Assembly (NCBI GenBank): GCA_024641285.1
Contig: JAHEDH010000005.1
Coordinates: 1-55,760, forward strand
From: a bacterium
GTDB lineage: Bacteria > Actinomycetota > Acidimicrobiia > Spongiisociales > ZC4RG35
Direction of reading: 5' to 3'
DNA: 55,760 bases
Position 1 is the first letter of the stretch; every line of letters starts with the position of its first letter. A program made the position numbers and the translations under genes. This document shows positions 1 through 8,486 of the stretch, one piece after another. The notes below the pieces were generated by a model. The model ran no database searches. It was not told the origin of the DNA and saw only the letters and a program-made list of their open reading frames with translations.

Positions 1-263
1 AGGTATTCGAACGCCCCCCTGAGCAGCGACAGAGGCGCCAGAGGGGACGGGGCGATCTGTGTGACACCCCCGGCCACGGCTGCGTCGACATAGGCCTGGT
101 AGTCGGCCAGTCGACTGGCGTATTCGGCGGCACCGATGATCACCGAGACGGCGGTGACTGCAATGAGGATCGCCAGCAACACGACCAGGATGCGGCTTCG
201 AGCGGCAGCCCGATACTCGTGCCTGGCGATCGCCACGATTCGCTGTCGAGATTCACGCACCAT
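1..263 (-). CDS. ABC-2 type permease, partial (3' end beyond window)
   Basis: This frame is open from an ATG at 263 to the window edge and is absent from the ORF track because it has no stop here. It begins MVRESRQRIVAIARHEYRAA, followed by a hydrophobic helix (about residues 26-45) and an extracytoplasmic stretch. A cytoplasmic amphipathic start leading into one helix and a long loop is typical of ABC-2 permeases with a large external domain. Its start overlaps the stop of the upstream permease by 11 bases, so the two are almost certainly translated together and may form a heterodimeric membrane channel with the ATPase at 1167-1901. Substrate unknown. Only about 87 residues are visible, so the subfamily cannot be fixed. 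Confidence 0.72.
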   Translation of the reverse strand, partial: MVRESRQRIVAIARHEYRAAARSRILVVLLAILIAVTAVSVIIGAAEYASRLADYQAYVDAAVAGGVTQIAPSPLAPLSLLRGAFEY

Positions 264-1170
264 TGCTGCTCCTCGAGAAGTCGTGTCTTTGCACCAGAGC
301 GAACGCGATCGCCATCAGCACCGCCACGAGCGCAACGGTCGGGGCAATCCGGCCGATGGTCTGCAGCCCGGTCTCGACGGGACCCGTCGCCAGAATGCTC
401 CCGCTGGCGAGCTTGTACTGCTCGGCGACGGAGAACGGCTCTGCCAGGGACGTGATCTTGAAGAACCCCTGGGACGTGCTGACCGGATCGATGATCGGGT
501 TGAGAGAGGAGGTCGGCCGGAGGCCGGAGGTGAACTGCGGAACGGCGAAGGTGACCACCAGCCAGGCGCCCATAGCCGACAGCAGAGCCATCGAGCGTCG
601 GTTCGTCGCAAGCACCGCCACCATCCCGATCAAGGAGAAGGCGAGGAGATACACCCACGAGATCGTGAAGAAGCCACCCAGACGGACGAGGTCACCGAGA
701 GACGGAATCGCCTGGTTGACGATCACGAGCGAGACCGCGCTCACGACGAAGGCTGCGAGCATGATGACCGCAAGTACCCCGGCGGCCGCAGCGAGCTTGC
801 CGAGAATGTATTCGCGGCGTGTCACCTTGCGCGAGAAGATCAGCCGCCCGAGGCCGTCGGCTTCGTCGTCGGCCAGGCTCAGGTGGCCGAGCACGACTGC
901 GAGCAGCGCTCCGAGAAACGGGATGTATACGACCATGTTCGAAACCAGTGAGAGTGTCGGCTTCAACAAGAACGGATTGGGAGGAGCCGGCCGGCCGTCG
1001 GCCGCGAGCAGCTTGACTGCCTCGTCGTAGACGCGCACGATGGTGTTGTGACTCGACCAGCCGAGCACGCCTGCGATCGCCGTCATCGCCATGAACAACC
1101 CGAGGGCGGCAAGGAAGATCCTCTGGCGTCGCAAGGCCAGGACCTGCTGAGTGGCAATGGCCCCGATCAC
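253..1170 (-). CDS. ABC-2 type transporter permease
   Basis: A 305-residue membrane protein with an N-terminal helix (about 18-38), a large extracytoplasmic segment rich in proline and asparagine, then about five further helices, ending in a short charged tail. This is the layout of ABC-2 permeases that carry a helix-1/helix-2 external loop. The motif FSRKVTRREYILGKLAAAA, just after a cytoplasmic loop, resembles the coupling-helix region of this family, where the 'R.e.llgK' pattern is common. The start overlaps the stop of the ATPase gene by 4 bases (ATGA) and the next permease overlaps its end. A three-gene export operon is therefore well supported; the cargo (lipid, drug, peptide or copper-related) is not visible. 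Confidence 0.85.
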   Translation of the reverse strand: MIGAIATQQVLALRRQRIFLAALGLFMAMTAIAGVLGWSSHNTIVRVYDEAVKLLAADGRPAPPNPFLLKPTLSLVSNMVVYIPFLGALLAVVLGHLSLADDEADGLGRLIFSRKVTRREYILGKLAAAAGVLAVIMLAAFVVSAVSLVIVNQAIPSLGDLVRLGGFFTISWVYLLAFSLIGMVAVLATNRRSMALLSAMGAWLVVTFAVPQFTSGLRPTSSLNPIIDPVSTSQGFFKITSLAEPFSVAEQYKLASGSILATGPVETGLQTIGRIAPTVALVAVLMAIAFALVQRHDFSRSSNGA

Positions 1171-1901
1171 GTCGGCACGCCTTCCATACGAACGTAGATG
1201 TCCTCGAGGGACGTCTCGTTCGGGAACCTCCGAGTGGTCTCCTCCATCGAGTCCTTGTAGATCAGCTCACCCCGGCTGAGGACGCCGATGGTCGTGCACA
1301 CCTTGGCGACCTCGCTCAACTGGTGTGTGTTCATGAACACGGTCATCCCGAGATCCCGGTTCAATCTGATGATCGTCTCGCGGAGTTGACGGATACCGAC
1401 CGGATCGAGGCCGGCGGTCGGCTCGTCCAGGAAGAGGACATCGGGACGATGGACGATCGCCTGGGCGATGCCGATGCGTTGCCGCATACCGGTGGAGAAC
1501 GTTCCGAGCCGTCGGTCGGCGAGGTCGGCGCAGCCGAGGTACTCCAGCGTCTCGGCGGCCGCGCGCTTCGGATTCGACACGCCGGAGAGCTCGGCGAAGA
1601 ACGTGAGGTTCTCGGCTCCGGTCATGTGCGGGTACATGCGCACCTCTGAAGGGAGGTATCCGATGTCAGCGGTCACCAGGCTGCGCTCGGCGACCACGTC
1701 GTGTCCGTTGACCGCGGCGCGGCCGGATGTCGGTTCGATCAGTGTGGTGAGGATGTTGACGGTGGTGGTCTTCCCCGCTCCGTTGTGTCCGAGGAACCCG
1801 AAGATCTCGCCGTGTTCGATGGTGAGGTCCAGGTCACGCAACACCGGGTCTCCGTTGTATCGGTGGCCGAGGCCGCGAAGCTCGATTGCGGGACCGTCCA
1901 T
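1167..1901 (-). CDS. ABC transporter ATP-binding protein
   Basis: A 244-residue nucleotide-binding subunit that energises the two ABC-2 permeases downstream. Visible motifs in order are Walker A GHNGAGKTTT (about 38-47), a Q-loop region, the signature FSTGMRQRIGIAQA, Walker B VLFLDEPTAGLD, and a switch histidine in MNTHQLSEV. The signature reads STGMRQR rather than canonical LSGGQ, which is common in the CcmA/DrrA-type exporters. The length is typical. The start is set by AAGGAG five bases before the ATG. It is the first gene of an operon whose genes overlap by 4 and 11 bases. Likely an exporter; substrate unknown. Confidence 0.93.
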   Translation of the reverse strand: MDGPAIELRGLGHRYNGDPVLRDLDLTIEHGEIFGFLGHNGAGKTTTVNILTTLIEPTSGRAAVNGHDVVAERSLVTADIGYLPSEVRMYPHMTGAENLTFFAELSGVSNPKRAAAETLEYLGCADLADRRLGTFSTGMRQRIGIAQAIVHRPDVLFLDEPTAGLDPVGIRQLRETIIRLNRDLGMTVFMNTHQLSEVAKVCTTIGVLSRGELIYKDSMEETTRRFPNETSLEDIYVRMEGVPT

Positions 1902-1949
1902 GAGCGCTCCTTGTCGTCCACTTCACGATGCCCCGAGGGGCGGTCGTGA

Positions 1950-1965
1950 GCCGGCTGTTGCCGGC
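1950..1965. terminator. Small GC-rich hairpin between operons
   Basis: GCCGGC-TGTT-GCCGGC forms a perfect 6-bp stem with a 4-base loop in the 198-base gap between the ABC operon start and the end of the histidine kinase gene. It could end the minus-strand two-component transcript. There is no T-run, so this is a weak call. Confidence 0.3.
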
Positions 1966-2099
1966 CGCCGGGTCGGTGTGACCAGGCATGGACAAGGTAC
2001 GAGAGCGCGATCCAGCGGCTGGAGAGCGCAAAGCGAGAGGACGGCGAGAATTCCGAGACCGGCCGTGTCAAGGGGCTGTTTGCGCCCTTCAGGGCTGGC

Positions 2100-3413
2100 T
2101 CAGGGTTCGAAGACGAAGGCCCTGGGGCGATCGGCGCGCTGGAGCACGACGTCGATCTGTGGTCGGGGCCCCGATCGTGTCACCGCCAGCCGCCCCGGCA
2201 TCGACTCGACGAGCCGCTGCGCGAGCGGCAATCCGAGCCCGAGTGGCGGGACGTCCCCGTTGTCAGTTGCCGCTTGCTCGAGGGTTGTCGATTCGAACCC
2301 CGGGCCCTCGTCCCGGACGTGGATGGTCACCGAGTCCTCCCCGACCCGGCAATCGACCTCCACCTCTCCTGCACCGTGAAGCAGCGCGTTGTCGATCAAC
2401 ACATCGAGGGCATGGCTCAGAACCATCGAGCTCCCCTCGACCAACGGAGTGAATCGCGCCGATGCGACCCGGAGGGAGCGACCGGCCCGGGCGAAGGGGC
2501 CGCTCCACTTCCGGTTGAGATCGCTGAGGACATCCGCCACCGAGAACGGACGGTTCGTGGCCTGCGGCGCTCTCGCAATGGCCAGCAGTTCGGCGACGGT
2601 GCGCTCGAGCCGGTCGAGATCTGCCAGCGCATCGTGCAGGACCTCGTTCCGATCGGCACGCGGAAAAGCCAATTCCGTCTCCATCACCGCACGAAGACCT
2701 GCGATCGGCGTACGGAGCTGGTGGGAGACATCGGAGCTGAACATCCGCTCCTTGGTGACCAGTGCGTCGAGCCGACGAGCCGTGGCCGTCAGCGCCTCGG
2801 CGGCCTGGTCGAGTTCGGAGACATCGCTTTCCGGCACGTCGAGGGCGAAGTCACCCTCTCCCAGCTGGATTGCCGCGTCCCGGAGGCGCCGCACAGGCCG
2901 CGCCAGTCGGCCGGCAACGATCCAGCCGACCAATGCCCCGACACCGAGCACCGCCATTGCGAGGCCGAGGAGCCAGCCGAAGATGCGGTGCGCGCGGGCG
3001 TCCCCGTCCAGCGTGGACTGCTCCGCTCGAATGGCTCCGATGACCCGCTCGTCGGACGAGATCGGCACCGCGACGATGCGAGCCTCCCCCGCTTCGGTGT
3101 CCACCACCTCGTTGCCGAGGGCACGCGTCGTCACCGCGTCGGCCACAGCCGGGCCCAACCCGGCAACCAGCGCGCCGTTCGTGTCATACAGCGCAAACAC
3201 GACACCGTCGGCTGTCGCGGCGAGTTCCACCGGATCGTCACCCGTCGCGAAATCGGCTGGGACCGAGCGAGCCGCAAGAACGGCCTGGCGCTCCACTCGA
3301 ACGGTTGCGCTCTCGTCCAGGAGGCGACCGATCACCACGGCGAGAGGAATCCCGAACAGGATCACGGCGAGTGTGGTGACGCCCAGGATCGCCGCAAGCA
3401 CCCGTCGTCTCAT
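2100..3413 (-). CDS. Sensor histidine kinase (HAMP, HisKA, HATPase)
   Basis: A 437-residue membrane kinase, partner of the response regulator directly upstream. Transmembrane helix 1 is at about 8-30. An extracytoplasmic sensor region follows (about 31-145), then helix 2 (about 146-168), a HAMP segment starting RLARPVRRLRDA, the H-box SSDVSHQLRTP with phospho-acceptor His about 231, and ATP-binding motifs DEGPGFES and GLGLPLAQR. The tracked ORF is longer, but the ATG at 3413 overlaps the regulator stop by 4 bases and leads straight into helix 1; the upstream extension is antisense-like and arginine-rich. Ligand unknown. The ABC export operon lies next to it in the same orientation, so it is a plausible but unproven target. 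Confidence 0.9.
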   Translation of the reverse strand: MRRRVLAAILGVTTLAVILFGIPLAVVIGRLLDESATVRVERQAVLAARSVPADFATGDDPVELAATADGVVFALYDTNGALVAGLGPAVADAVTTRALGNEVVDTEAGEARIVAVPISSDERVIGAIRAEQSTLDGDARAHRIFGWLLGLAMAVLGVGALVGWIVAGRLARPVRRLRDAAIQLGEGDFALDVPESDVSELDQAAEALTATARRLDALVTKERMFSSDVSHQLRTPIAGLRAVMETELAFPRADRNEVLHDALADLDRLERTVAELLAIARAPQATNRPFSVADVLSDLNRKWSGPFARAGRSLRVASARFTPLVEGSSMVLSHALDVLIDNALLHGAGEVEVDCRVGEDSVTIHVRDEGPGFESTTLEQAATDNGDVPPLGLGLPLAQRLVESMPGRLAVTRSGPRPQIDVVLQRADRPRAFVFEP

Positions 3414-4090
3414 GGCACCTCGAACCGATAGCCCACACCGCGCAACGTCGTGATCCGGCTGTCGTGGCCAGGACGGTCGATCTTGCGACGGAGGGCAGCG
3501 ATGTGGAAGTCGAGCGTCTTGGTGGAACCAAACCAGTGCTCGTCCCACACGTCGCTCATCAGGGCCTCCCTCGACACGGCCAGTCCGGCGTCTTCGACGA
3601 GGCGACTCAAGAGGTCGAACTCCTTCGGACGCATCTCGAGCTCTTCTTCGTCCAGCCACACGCGCCTCGCTCCGAGGTCCAGAACGAGATCACCGACCGA
3701 AGACCGCGAGTCGAGCCGCGCTTCCCGCCGCCGCAGCTGTGCCCGGATACGTGCCAACAACTCCGCCAGTTTGAACGGCTTCGTCACGTAGTCGACAGCG
3801 CCGGCATCGAGTCCGACCACGATGTCGAGCTCTTCATCGCGGGCAGTCAGCATGACGACGTCCACCGTTGGATCGGTCTCATGAATCTGCCTGCACACCG
3901 TCAGCCCATCGACATCCGGAAGCCCGAGATCGAGCAGCACCAGATCGGGCCGCACGCTCGCGACGGACGCCAGCCCGGCTCGACCGGTCTGCTCCCACAC
4001 GGCGTCGTACCCGCTGCCGTCCAGTGCGCGCAACAGCGAGGATCCGATCCGCTGATCGTCTTCGACAATCAGAATCCGCTGCCCGGTCAT
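3410..4090 (-). CDS. OmpR/PhoB-family response regulator
   Basis: A 226-residue DNA-binding regulator. The receiver domain starts TGQRILIVEDDQ with the acidic pair at 11-12, the phospho-acceptor Asp about 54 in LVLLDLGLPD, and the conserved Lys in VTKPFKLAEL. The C-terminal winged helix contains LRMRPKEFDLL-type sequence (here ELEMRPKEFDLLSRL) and ends RKIDRPGHDSRITTLRGVGYRFEV, the usual end of this family. The start at ATG 4090 is chosen because the domain begins there; no Shine-Dalgarno sequence is visible, so the transcript may be leaderless. Its stop overlaps the kinase start by 4 bases, giving translational coupling. Confidence 0.93.
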   Translation of the reverse strand: MTGQRILIVEDDQRIGSSLLRALDGSGYDAVWEQTGRAGLASVASVRPDLVLLDLGLPDVDGLTVCRQIHETDPTVDVVMLTARDEELDIVVGLDAGAVDYVTKPFKLAELLARIRAQLRRREARLDSRSSVGDLVLDLGARRVWLDEEELEMRPKEFDLLSRLVEDAGLAVSREALMSDVWDEHWFGSTKTLDFHIAALRRKIDRPGHDSRITTLRGVGYRFEVP

Positions 4091-4184
4091 GGGAAGGAGG
4101 CTACGGCATTCGGCCGACATCACCGATGGCTCCAGGGCGGCCAAATCGCCGACGAGGCGAAAGTCGTGGAGATGTCCCCGACGG

Positions 4185-4409
4185 CTATCCGGCGCGGATG
4201 TCCTTGCCCTGGAACGGGTTACCGAAGAGCGGTGCAAGAACGCAGACGTCGAATACACCGGCCAGCAACGGGACCGCCCCGACAACGGCAACGATGACCC
4301 CGACCGCTCCGTCGAGTCCCCAGACGCCCCAGACGATCAACGCGATACCGGCCACGACGCGAACCACGCGCCCATTGACGGAAGCCATGAAACTGACGAA
4401 CGGGTTCAT
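4185..4409 (-). CDS. Small membrane protein, DUF2892-like
   Basis: A 74-residue protein with two hydrophobic helices (about 14-31 and 35-57) separated by a short glycine turn. The N-terminus MNPFVSFMASVNGRVVRVVAG and the pattern 'R..R...G..L...G' before helix 1 match the inner-membrane DUF2892/YgaP C-terminal-like family. The ORF track starts 8 residues earlier; I prefer the ATG at 4409 because GAGAAGG lies seven bases upstream. Function unknown. It sits alone between a two-component system and an acyltransferase, on the same strand. Confidence 0.75.
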   Translation of the reverse strand: MNPFVSFMASVNGRVVRVVAGIALIVWGVWGLDGAVGVIVAVVGAVPLLAGVFDVCVLAPLFGNPFQGKDIRAG

Positions 4410-4433
4410 CCCCGTACCTTCTCTCTCGAACAC

Positions 4434-4450
4434 AGGAGGTTGCTCCTCCT
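4434..4450 (-). promoter_or_regulatory. Hairpin in the 5' region of the DUF2892-like gene
   Basis: AGGAGG-TTGCT-CCTCCT is a perfect 6-bp inverted repeat about 25 bases upstream of the 4409 start codon, and its arm is itself a Shine-Dalgarno-like AGGAGG. It could be the terminator of the upstream acyltransferase gene or a leader hairpin that hides ribosome-binding sequence. Seen in sequence; function is inference. Confidence 0.3.
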
Positions 4451-4546
4451 CTTGTCCAGACTACGCCTGACGGTGCCGGCGATGATGCGCTCCGCTCCGA
4501 TCGCATTCCGGCGAGTAGCTCGACGCGGTTCGCCTCTCAGACCGGG

Positions 4547-5902
4547 TCACCTCGGGCGTGCCGTGCGCTGGCGACGCTCCCAACGTCCGGCTCCCACCAC
4601 ACCGCCCGCCACGACGCCGGCCAGTGGCAGCATCAAGGCGACCACGTTCAGGCCACCGGCATCGGCAATGCCGCGTGCTGCAAGCAGGCCGAGTCCGGCG
4701 CAAGCGGCGAACGCTGCGAGGACCGGCTTCCAGGCCGGCGGAGCGGGCCGGTTGTCGGTTCGAGGCCGTTCGAACCTCCCGAAGCCGACCAGGAACGGGA
4801 CGGTCACCAGCGTCATGAACGCCAGCCACACCGGTCGAGTGATCCACCACATGGCCGTCCCGACCCCGATCCCAAGGCCGGGACCCCCGGCCAGCAACAG
4901 AAGGCCGACCACTGCGACCATCGCCGTCAGGTGCCACAGGTAGAGAGTCATGATCGAGCCGTTGATGGCCACGACCTTGGTCCAGGCGGACACCCGGGCC
5001 AATCGCCTCTGGGCAACTCTCTCGAACATCATGGCGACGCCGAACTGGAACACGCCGAGAGCGACCAGGGTCACTTTCGGCGGATTCGAGTTCGTGACCG
5101 TTGCGCCGGCGAACCCGACCATCGACACCGGATAAGGCCCGAGCACGATGAGCGATGCGAGCGCCGTGAAGCCACCGACCGCAAACATGCCGCGGCTCCC
5201 GAGTCCTCCGATCCGGCCGTCCGCCCAGGCGTACCCGAGGATGTGGACGGCGTTCCACACGAAGACGTAGTTGAGCCAGCGGACCGGGTCGACCTCGAAT
5301 CCCAGATAGAGCACATCGACCGTGGCCGCGGCGCCGGCGAAGGCGACAAACGACCACCAACCCATGCGCTCCCACATCTTCAGCGTCCACGGGGCGACTG
5401 CGACGATGAGCACGTAGGTGGCGAGAAACCACACCGGCACGAGTGCCGCCTGCGACCCGACCCTGACCAACTCGGTGTCCACCCCGGACGTCACCGCCAG
5501 CCACGCACCAGGAGCCCACAGGGCGAGTACTGGGAGCACGGGAATGACCAGCCGTCGGAGCCGGTCGTTGAGCCACTTGCCGTAGGGAACACCCTTGCGG
5601 CGCGAGGCACGCAGGCCGAGGGCGTTCGAATAGCCGCCGACGAAGAAGAAGATCGGCATCACCTGAAGAACCCAGGTGAGACCGCGGGTCCACGGGATGT
5701 CGGTGAGTGCATGCCCGATCCGGATCTCCCCGTTCACCACCTCCGGCGCCGCCACGAGCCAATGGCCGTAGACCACCACCAGAATCGACAGTGCCCTGAG
5801 CAGGTCCACGTATCGATTGCGGGTCGGAGGTGTGGCGCGGGCGACCTTCTCGGCCGCCTCCATGGTCCTGGTGAGCGGGTTCATGGATGCAGTATCGGCC
5901 AT
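4547..5902 (-). CDS. Membrane acyltransferase, acyltransferase-3 family
   Basis: A 451-residue integral membrane protein with about ten or more hydrophobic helices. The opening helix contains RYVDLLRALSILVVVYGHW, with the Arg and His found in helix 1 of acyltransferase-3/OafB-type enzymes that move acyl groups onto sugars, lipids or peptidoglycan at the membrane. VMPIFFFVGGYSN in the second helix is also typical of the family, whose catalytic His sits in helix 1. The C-terminus ends in a charged RRQRTARPR tail. Acceptor and donor cannot be read from the sequence. No neighbouring glycosyltransferase suggests one. Start at ATG 5902; an ATG six codons later is possible. Confidence 0.85.
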   Translation of the reverse strand: MADTASMNPLTRTMEAAEKVARATPPTRNRYVDLLRALSILVVVYGHWLVAAPEVVNGEIRIGHALTDIPWTRGLTWVLQVMPIFFFVGGYSNALGLRASRRKGVPYGKWLNDRLRRLVIPVLPVLALWAPGAWLAVTSGVDTELVRVGSQAALVPVWFLATYVLIVAVAPWTLKMWERMGWWSFVAFAGAAATVDVLYLGFEVDPVRWLNYVFVWNAVHILGYAWADGRIGGLGSRGMFAVGGFTALASLIVLGPYPVSMVGFAGATVTNSNPPKVTLVALGVFQFGVAMMFERVAQRRLARVSAWTKVVAINGSIMTLYLWHLTAMVAVVGLLLLAGGPGLGIGVGTAMWWITRPVWLAFMTLVTVPFLVGFGRFERPRTDNRPAPPAWKPVLAAFAACAGLGLLAARGIADAGGLNVVALMLPLAGVVAGGVVGAGRWERRQRTARPR

Positions 5903-6018
5903 CGCCGCCGGCGACCACAGCGGAAACTATGGCGGATTCATGCTGAGTCGTCTGCCAAACCGAGGACCGCCGAGCCGTCAGGCACGCGTGCCGAGCGTCG
6001 CTCAGGGCGACCTCGTGT

Positions 6019-6053
6019 CTGCGACCTCCGGGTCATCGACCCGGAGGTCGCAG
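6019..6053 (-). terminator. Strong hairpin downstream of lon
   Basis: A perfect 16-bp stem (CTGCGACCTCCGGGTC and its complement) with an ATC loop begins nine bases after the lon stop codon. There is no clear U-tract, but its position and length make it the likely 3' end of the lon transcript. It may also serve the convergent side, although no plus-strand gene ends here. Confidence 0.75.
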
Positions 6054-6061
6054 GCAGTCGC

Positions 6062-8350
6062 TCAGCTGGGGAACGCGATGGCGATCACATCGTCGAGGGT
6101 GTCGGCGATGTGGATCGTCATCTCCTCACGCACCTTCTCGGGGATGTCGTCGACATCGGACTCGTTGCGACGTGGGAGGATCACTTCGGTGAGACCGGCA
6201 CGGTGCGCTGCCAGCACCTTCTGCTTGACCCCGCCGATCGGCAACACCTTGCCCTGAAGCGTCACCTCACCGGTCATCGCCACCGTCGACTTGACGGTCC
6301 TACCGGTCAGCAGCGACACCAGCGCGGTGGTCATCGTCACGCCGGCCGACGGGCCGTCCTTGGGGATGGCTCCGGCGGGAACGTGGACGTGGAACCGGCG
6401 GTCGAGCGCCTTCGGATCGATCCCGAGCTGTTCGGTGTGACCCTTGACGTACGACAGTGCGATCTGGGCGGACTCCTTCATGACATCACCCAACTGTCCG
6501 GTCAACGTCAATCCGGCCTCGCCGTCCATGGCTGTCGCCTCGATGAACAGGACGTCGCCGCCGGCACCGGTCACGGCAAGACCGGTGGCGACACCGGGCA
6601 CGTCGGTGCGGTCGGACACCTCGTCCTTCCAGACCTTGGGCTTGCCGAGGAAGTCGACGAGGTCGCCGTCGCCGATCGACAGCGGTGTCTCCGCCCCGCC
6701 GGCCACCTTGGTGGCGGCTTTGCGGGTCAGCTTGCCCAATTGGCGCTCGAGGTTTCGGACGCCGGCTTCACGGGTGTATCGGTCGACGACCGACGCCAGT
6801 GCATCGGTGGAGACCTCGATCTCCTCCGGCTCGAGACCGGCGGTGCGGACCTGGCGCGGGAGCAGATGATCCCTGGCGATGTCGACCTTCTCGGCGTCGG
6901 TGTACCCGTCGATGCGGATCACCTCGGTGCGGTCCAACAGTGGGCCGGGGATCGTCTCGAGGACGTTTGCCGTTGCGATGAACAGCACGCCTGACAGATC
7001 GAGGTCGGTCTCGAGGTAGTGGTCCCGGAACGTGTGGTTCTGGGCGGGATCGAGCACCTCGAGCAACGCCGATGACGGGTCGCCGCGCCAGTCGTTGCCG
7101 ACCTTGTCCATCTCGTCCAAGAGGAACACCGGGTTCATGGTTCCGGCTTCGATGATCGCTCGGGCGATCCGCCCGGGACGAGCGCCCACATAGGTCCGCC
7201 GATGCCCGCGGATCTCCGCCTCGTCCCGGACGCCGCCAAGCGCCACCCGGTGAAACTCGCGTCCGAGTGCTTTGGCGACCGACTCCCCGAGCGAGGTCTT
7301 GCCGACGCCAGGGGGCCCGACCAAGAGCAGGATCGCACTCGAGCTGCGGTCGTCGTCGAGCCCGCGCTCGGCGCGGAGCTTGCGGACCGCCAGGTGCTCG
7401 ACGATCCGCTCCTTGACGTCCATCAACCCCGTGTGATCGCCGTCGAGCACCGCCCACGCCTCATCGAGGTCGAGACGGTCCTCGGACCGCTTGTCCCACG
7501 GGATGTCGAACATGGTGTCGAGCCAGGTGCGGATCCAGGAGTGCTCGGGCGACTGCTCGCTCATCTTCTCGAGCCGGTCGATCTCCTTGGTGATCGCGGC
7601 CGCGACGTGCTCTGGGAGGTCACGCTCTTCGAGCTTGGTGCGGTAGTCGTCGGTGACGTCGGCGTCCTCGCCGAGCTCCTTCTTGATGGCGGCGAGCTGC
7701 TGGCGCAGGATGTACTCGCGCTGCGAGCTGTCGATCTTCTCGGCCGCCTCGTCACGGACCTTCTTGCGGAGCTCGAAGTCGGCCAGCACGTTGCGCATGA
7801 GGTCGATGACCAGGCCCAGCCGGGCGCGAATGTCGAGAGTCTCGAGCACTCGAACCTTCTGTTCGAGGTCGAGGTCGGGCGAGTAGACGACCAGGTCCGC
7901 GAGCTGGCTCGGGTTCTCCATGCCGAGGATCCGGTCGGCGACCGCGCCGATGCCGCGATGATTCATGACCTCCGACACGACTGCGCGGAACTCCGAGACG
8001 AGGCTCTCGAGCTGCTCGTCGATGATGTCGACCTCGGGGTACGGCTCGGCGTCGACCCACAGGGCGCCCTCGTCGTCGGTCGAGCCGGCTCCGACCCGGG
8101 CGCGGCCGACACCGGCGACGACGACATTGCCGTCGCCGTCGGACTCCTGGATGTCGGCGATGGTGCCGACGTTGGCGTACTTCCCGTCGACGCGGGGGAC
8201 GAGGAGGAATCTCCCGTCGTTGCGCTCGGCGGCTGCGAGGGCGGTCTTGCCCTCGGCGGTTTCGATCCGGAGCGTCACGACCATGTGCGGGAAGACGACG
8301 CCGTTGCGGAGGGGAAGCACGGGGAGGGTGGTGTGTGTTGTGTTCGGCAC
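6062..8350 (-). CDS. lon: ATP-dependent protease Lon
   Basis: A 762-residue cytoplasmic protease that unfolds and degrades damaged and regulatory proteins. In order it has the N-terminal LON substrate-binding domain (PVLPLRNGVVFPHMVVTL), a coiled-coil linker, an AAA+ module with Walker A GPPGVGKTSLG and Walker B VFLLDEMDKVG, and the protease domain with catalytic Ser in PKDGPSAGVTM and Lys in PIGGVKQKVLAAHRAG. I chose GTG 8350, twelve codons inside the tracked ORF, because AAGGAG lies five bases before it. It is transcribed divergently from dnaK across a region with an HspR-type operator. In actinomycetes lon is a known member of the HspR/HAIR heat-shock regulon, which fits this arrangement. 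Confidence 0.97.
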   Translation of the reverse strand: MPNTTHTTLPVLPLRNGVVFPHMVVTLRIETAEGKTALAAAERNDGRFLLVPRVDGKYANVGTIADIQESDGDGNVVVAGVGRARVGAGSTDDEGALWVDAEPYPEVDIIDEQLESLVSEFRAVVSEVMNHRGIGAVADRILGMENPSQLADLVVYSPDLDLEQKVRVLETLDIRARLGLVIDLMRNVLADFELRKKVRDEAAEKIDSSQREYILRQQLAAIKKELGEDADVTDDYRTKLEERDLPEHVAAAITKEIDRLEKMSEQSPEHSWIRTWLDTMFDIPWDKRSEDRLDLDEAWAVLDGDHTGLMDVKERIVEHLAVRKLRAERGLDDDRSSSAILLLVGPPGVGKTSLGESVAKALGREFHRVALGGVRDEAEIRGHRRTYVGARPGRIARAIIEAGTMNPVFLLDEMDKVGNDWRGDPSSALLEVLDPAQNHTFRDHYLETDLDLSGVLFIATANVLETIPGPLLDRTEVIRIDGYTDAEKVDIARDHLLPRQVRTAGLEPEEIEVSTDALASVVDRYTREAGVRNLERQLGKLTRKAATKVAGGAETPLSIGDGDLVDFLGKPKVWKDEVSDRTDVPGVATGLAVTGAGGDVLFIEATAMDGEAGLTLTGQLGDVMKESAQIALSYVKGHTEQLGIDPKALDRRFHVHVPAGAIPKDGPSAGVTMTTALVSLLTGRTVKSTVAMTGEVTLQGKVLPIGGVKQKVLAAHRAGLTEVILPRRNESDVDDIPEKVREEMTIHIADTLDDVIAIAFPS

Positions 8351-8411
8351 TGAGGCTCCTTGTCTGATCCGGGTTCTCCCCGGCATCCATGACGTCGGTA
8401 ATCAAGATTAC

Positions 8412-8426
8412 GGGAACAATATTCCC
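8412..8426. promoter_or_regulatory. Palindrome GGGAA-N5-TTCCC in lon-dnaK intergenic region
   Basis: GGGAA-CAATA-TTCCC is a perfect 5-bp inverted repeat in the AT-rich lon-dnaK gap, on the lon side of the HAIR-like element. It could be a second operator or overlap the lon promoter. Its identity is unknown. Confidence 0.35.
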
Positions 8427-8439
8427 ACGGTCTGAGTTA

Positions 8440-8460
8440 TATGAGTGGCAGAGACTCAGA
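8440..8460. promoter_or_regulatory. HAIR-like HspR operator between lon and dnaK
   Basis: TATGAGT-GGCAGAG-ACTCAGA contains a perfect TGAGT-N7-ACTCA core, matching the spacing and core of the HspR-associated inverted repeat (CTTGAGT-N7-ACTCAAG) with two mismatches in each outer arm. A further TCTGAGT half-site lies at 8431-8437. It sits just upstream of the presumed dnaK promoter, and the HspR gene is the last gene of the dnaK operon, so autoregulation is expected. The same site could repress lon on the other side. CIRCE was considered, but the N7 spacing does not fit. Confidence 0.7.
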
Positions 8461-8486
8461 TCTCTATAGCGTACTACTTCAGATCT

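Noticed and set aside
2274-3453. Long plus-strand ORFs of 385 and 354 residues
   Set aside because: They are antisense to the histidine kinase; the translations are rich in Arg, His and Ser with no domain.
4931-6994. 687-residue plus-strand ORF
   Set aside because: It is antisense to the acyltransferase and lon genes, a common effect of high GC content.
7202-8353. 383-residue plus-strand ORF antisense to lon
   Set aside because: Acidic leucine/valine-rich mirror translation of the lon reading frame; no start signal and no domain.
8442-8458. CIRCE element for HrcA in front of dnaK
   Set aside because: The TGAGT-N7-ACTCA core and spacing fit HAIR and not the CIRCE N9 form, and the operon ends with HspR and not HrcA.
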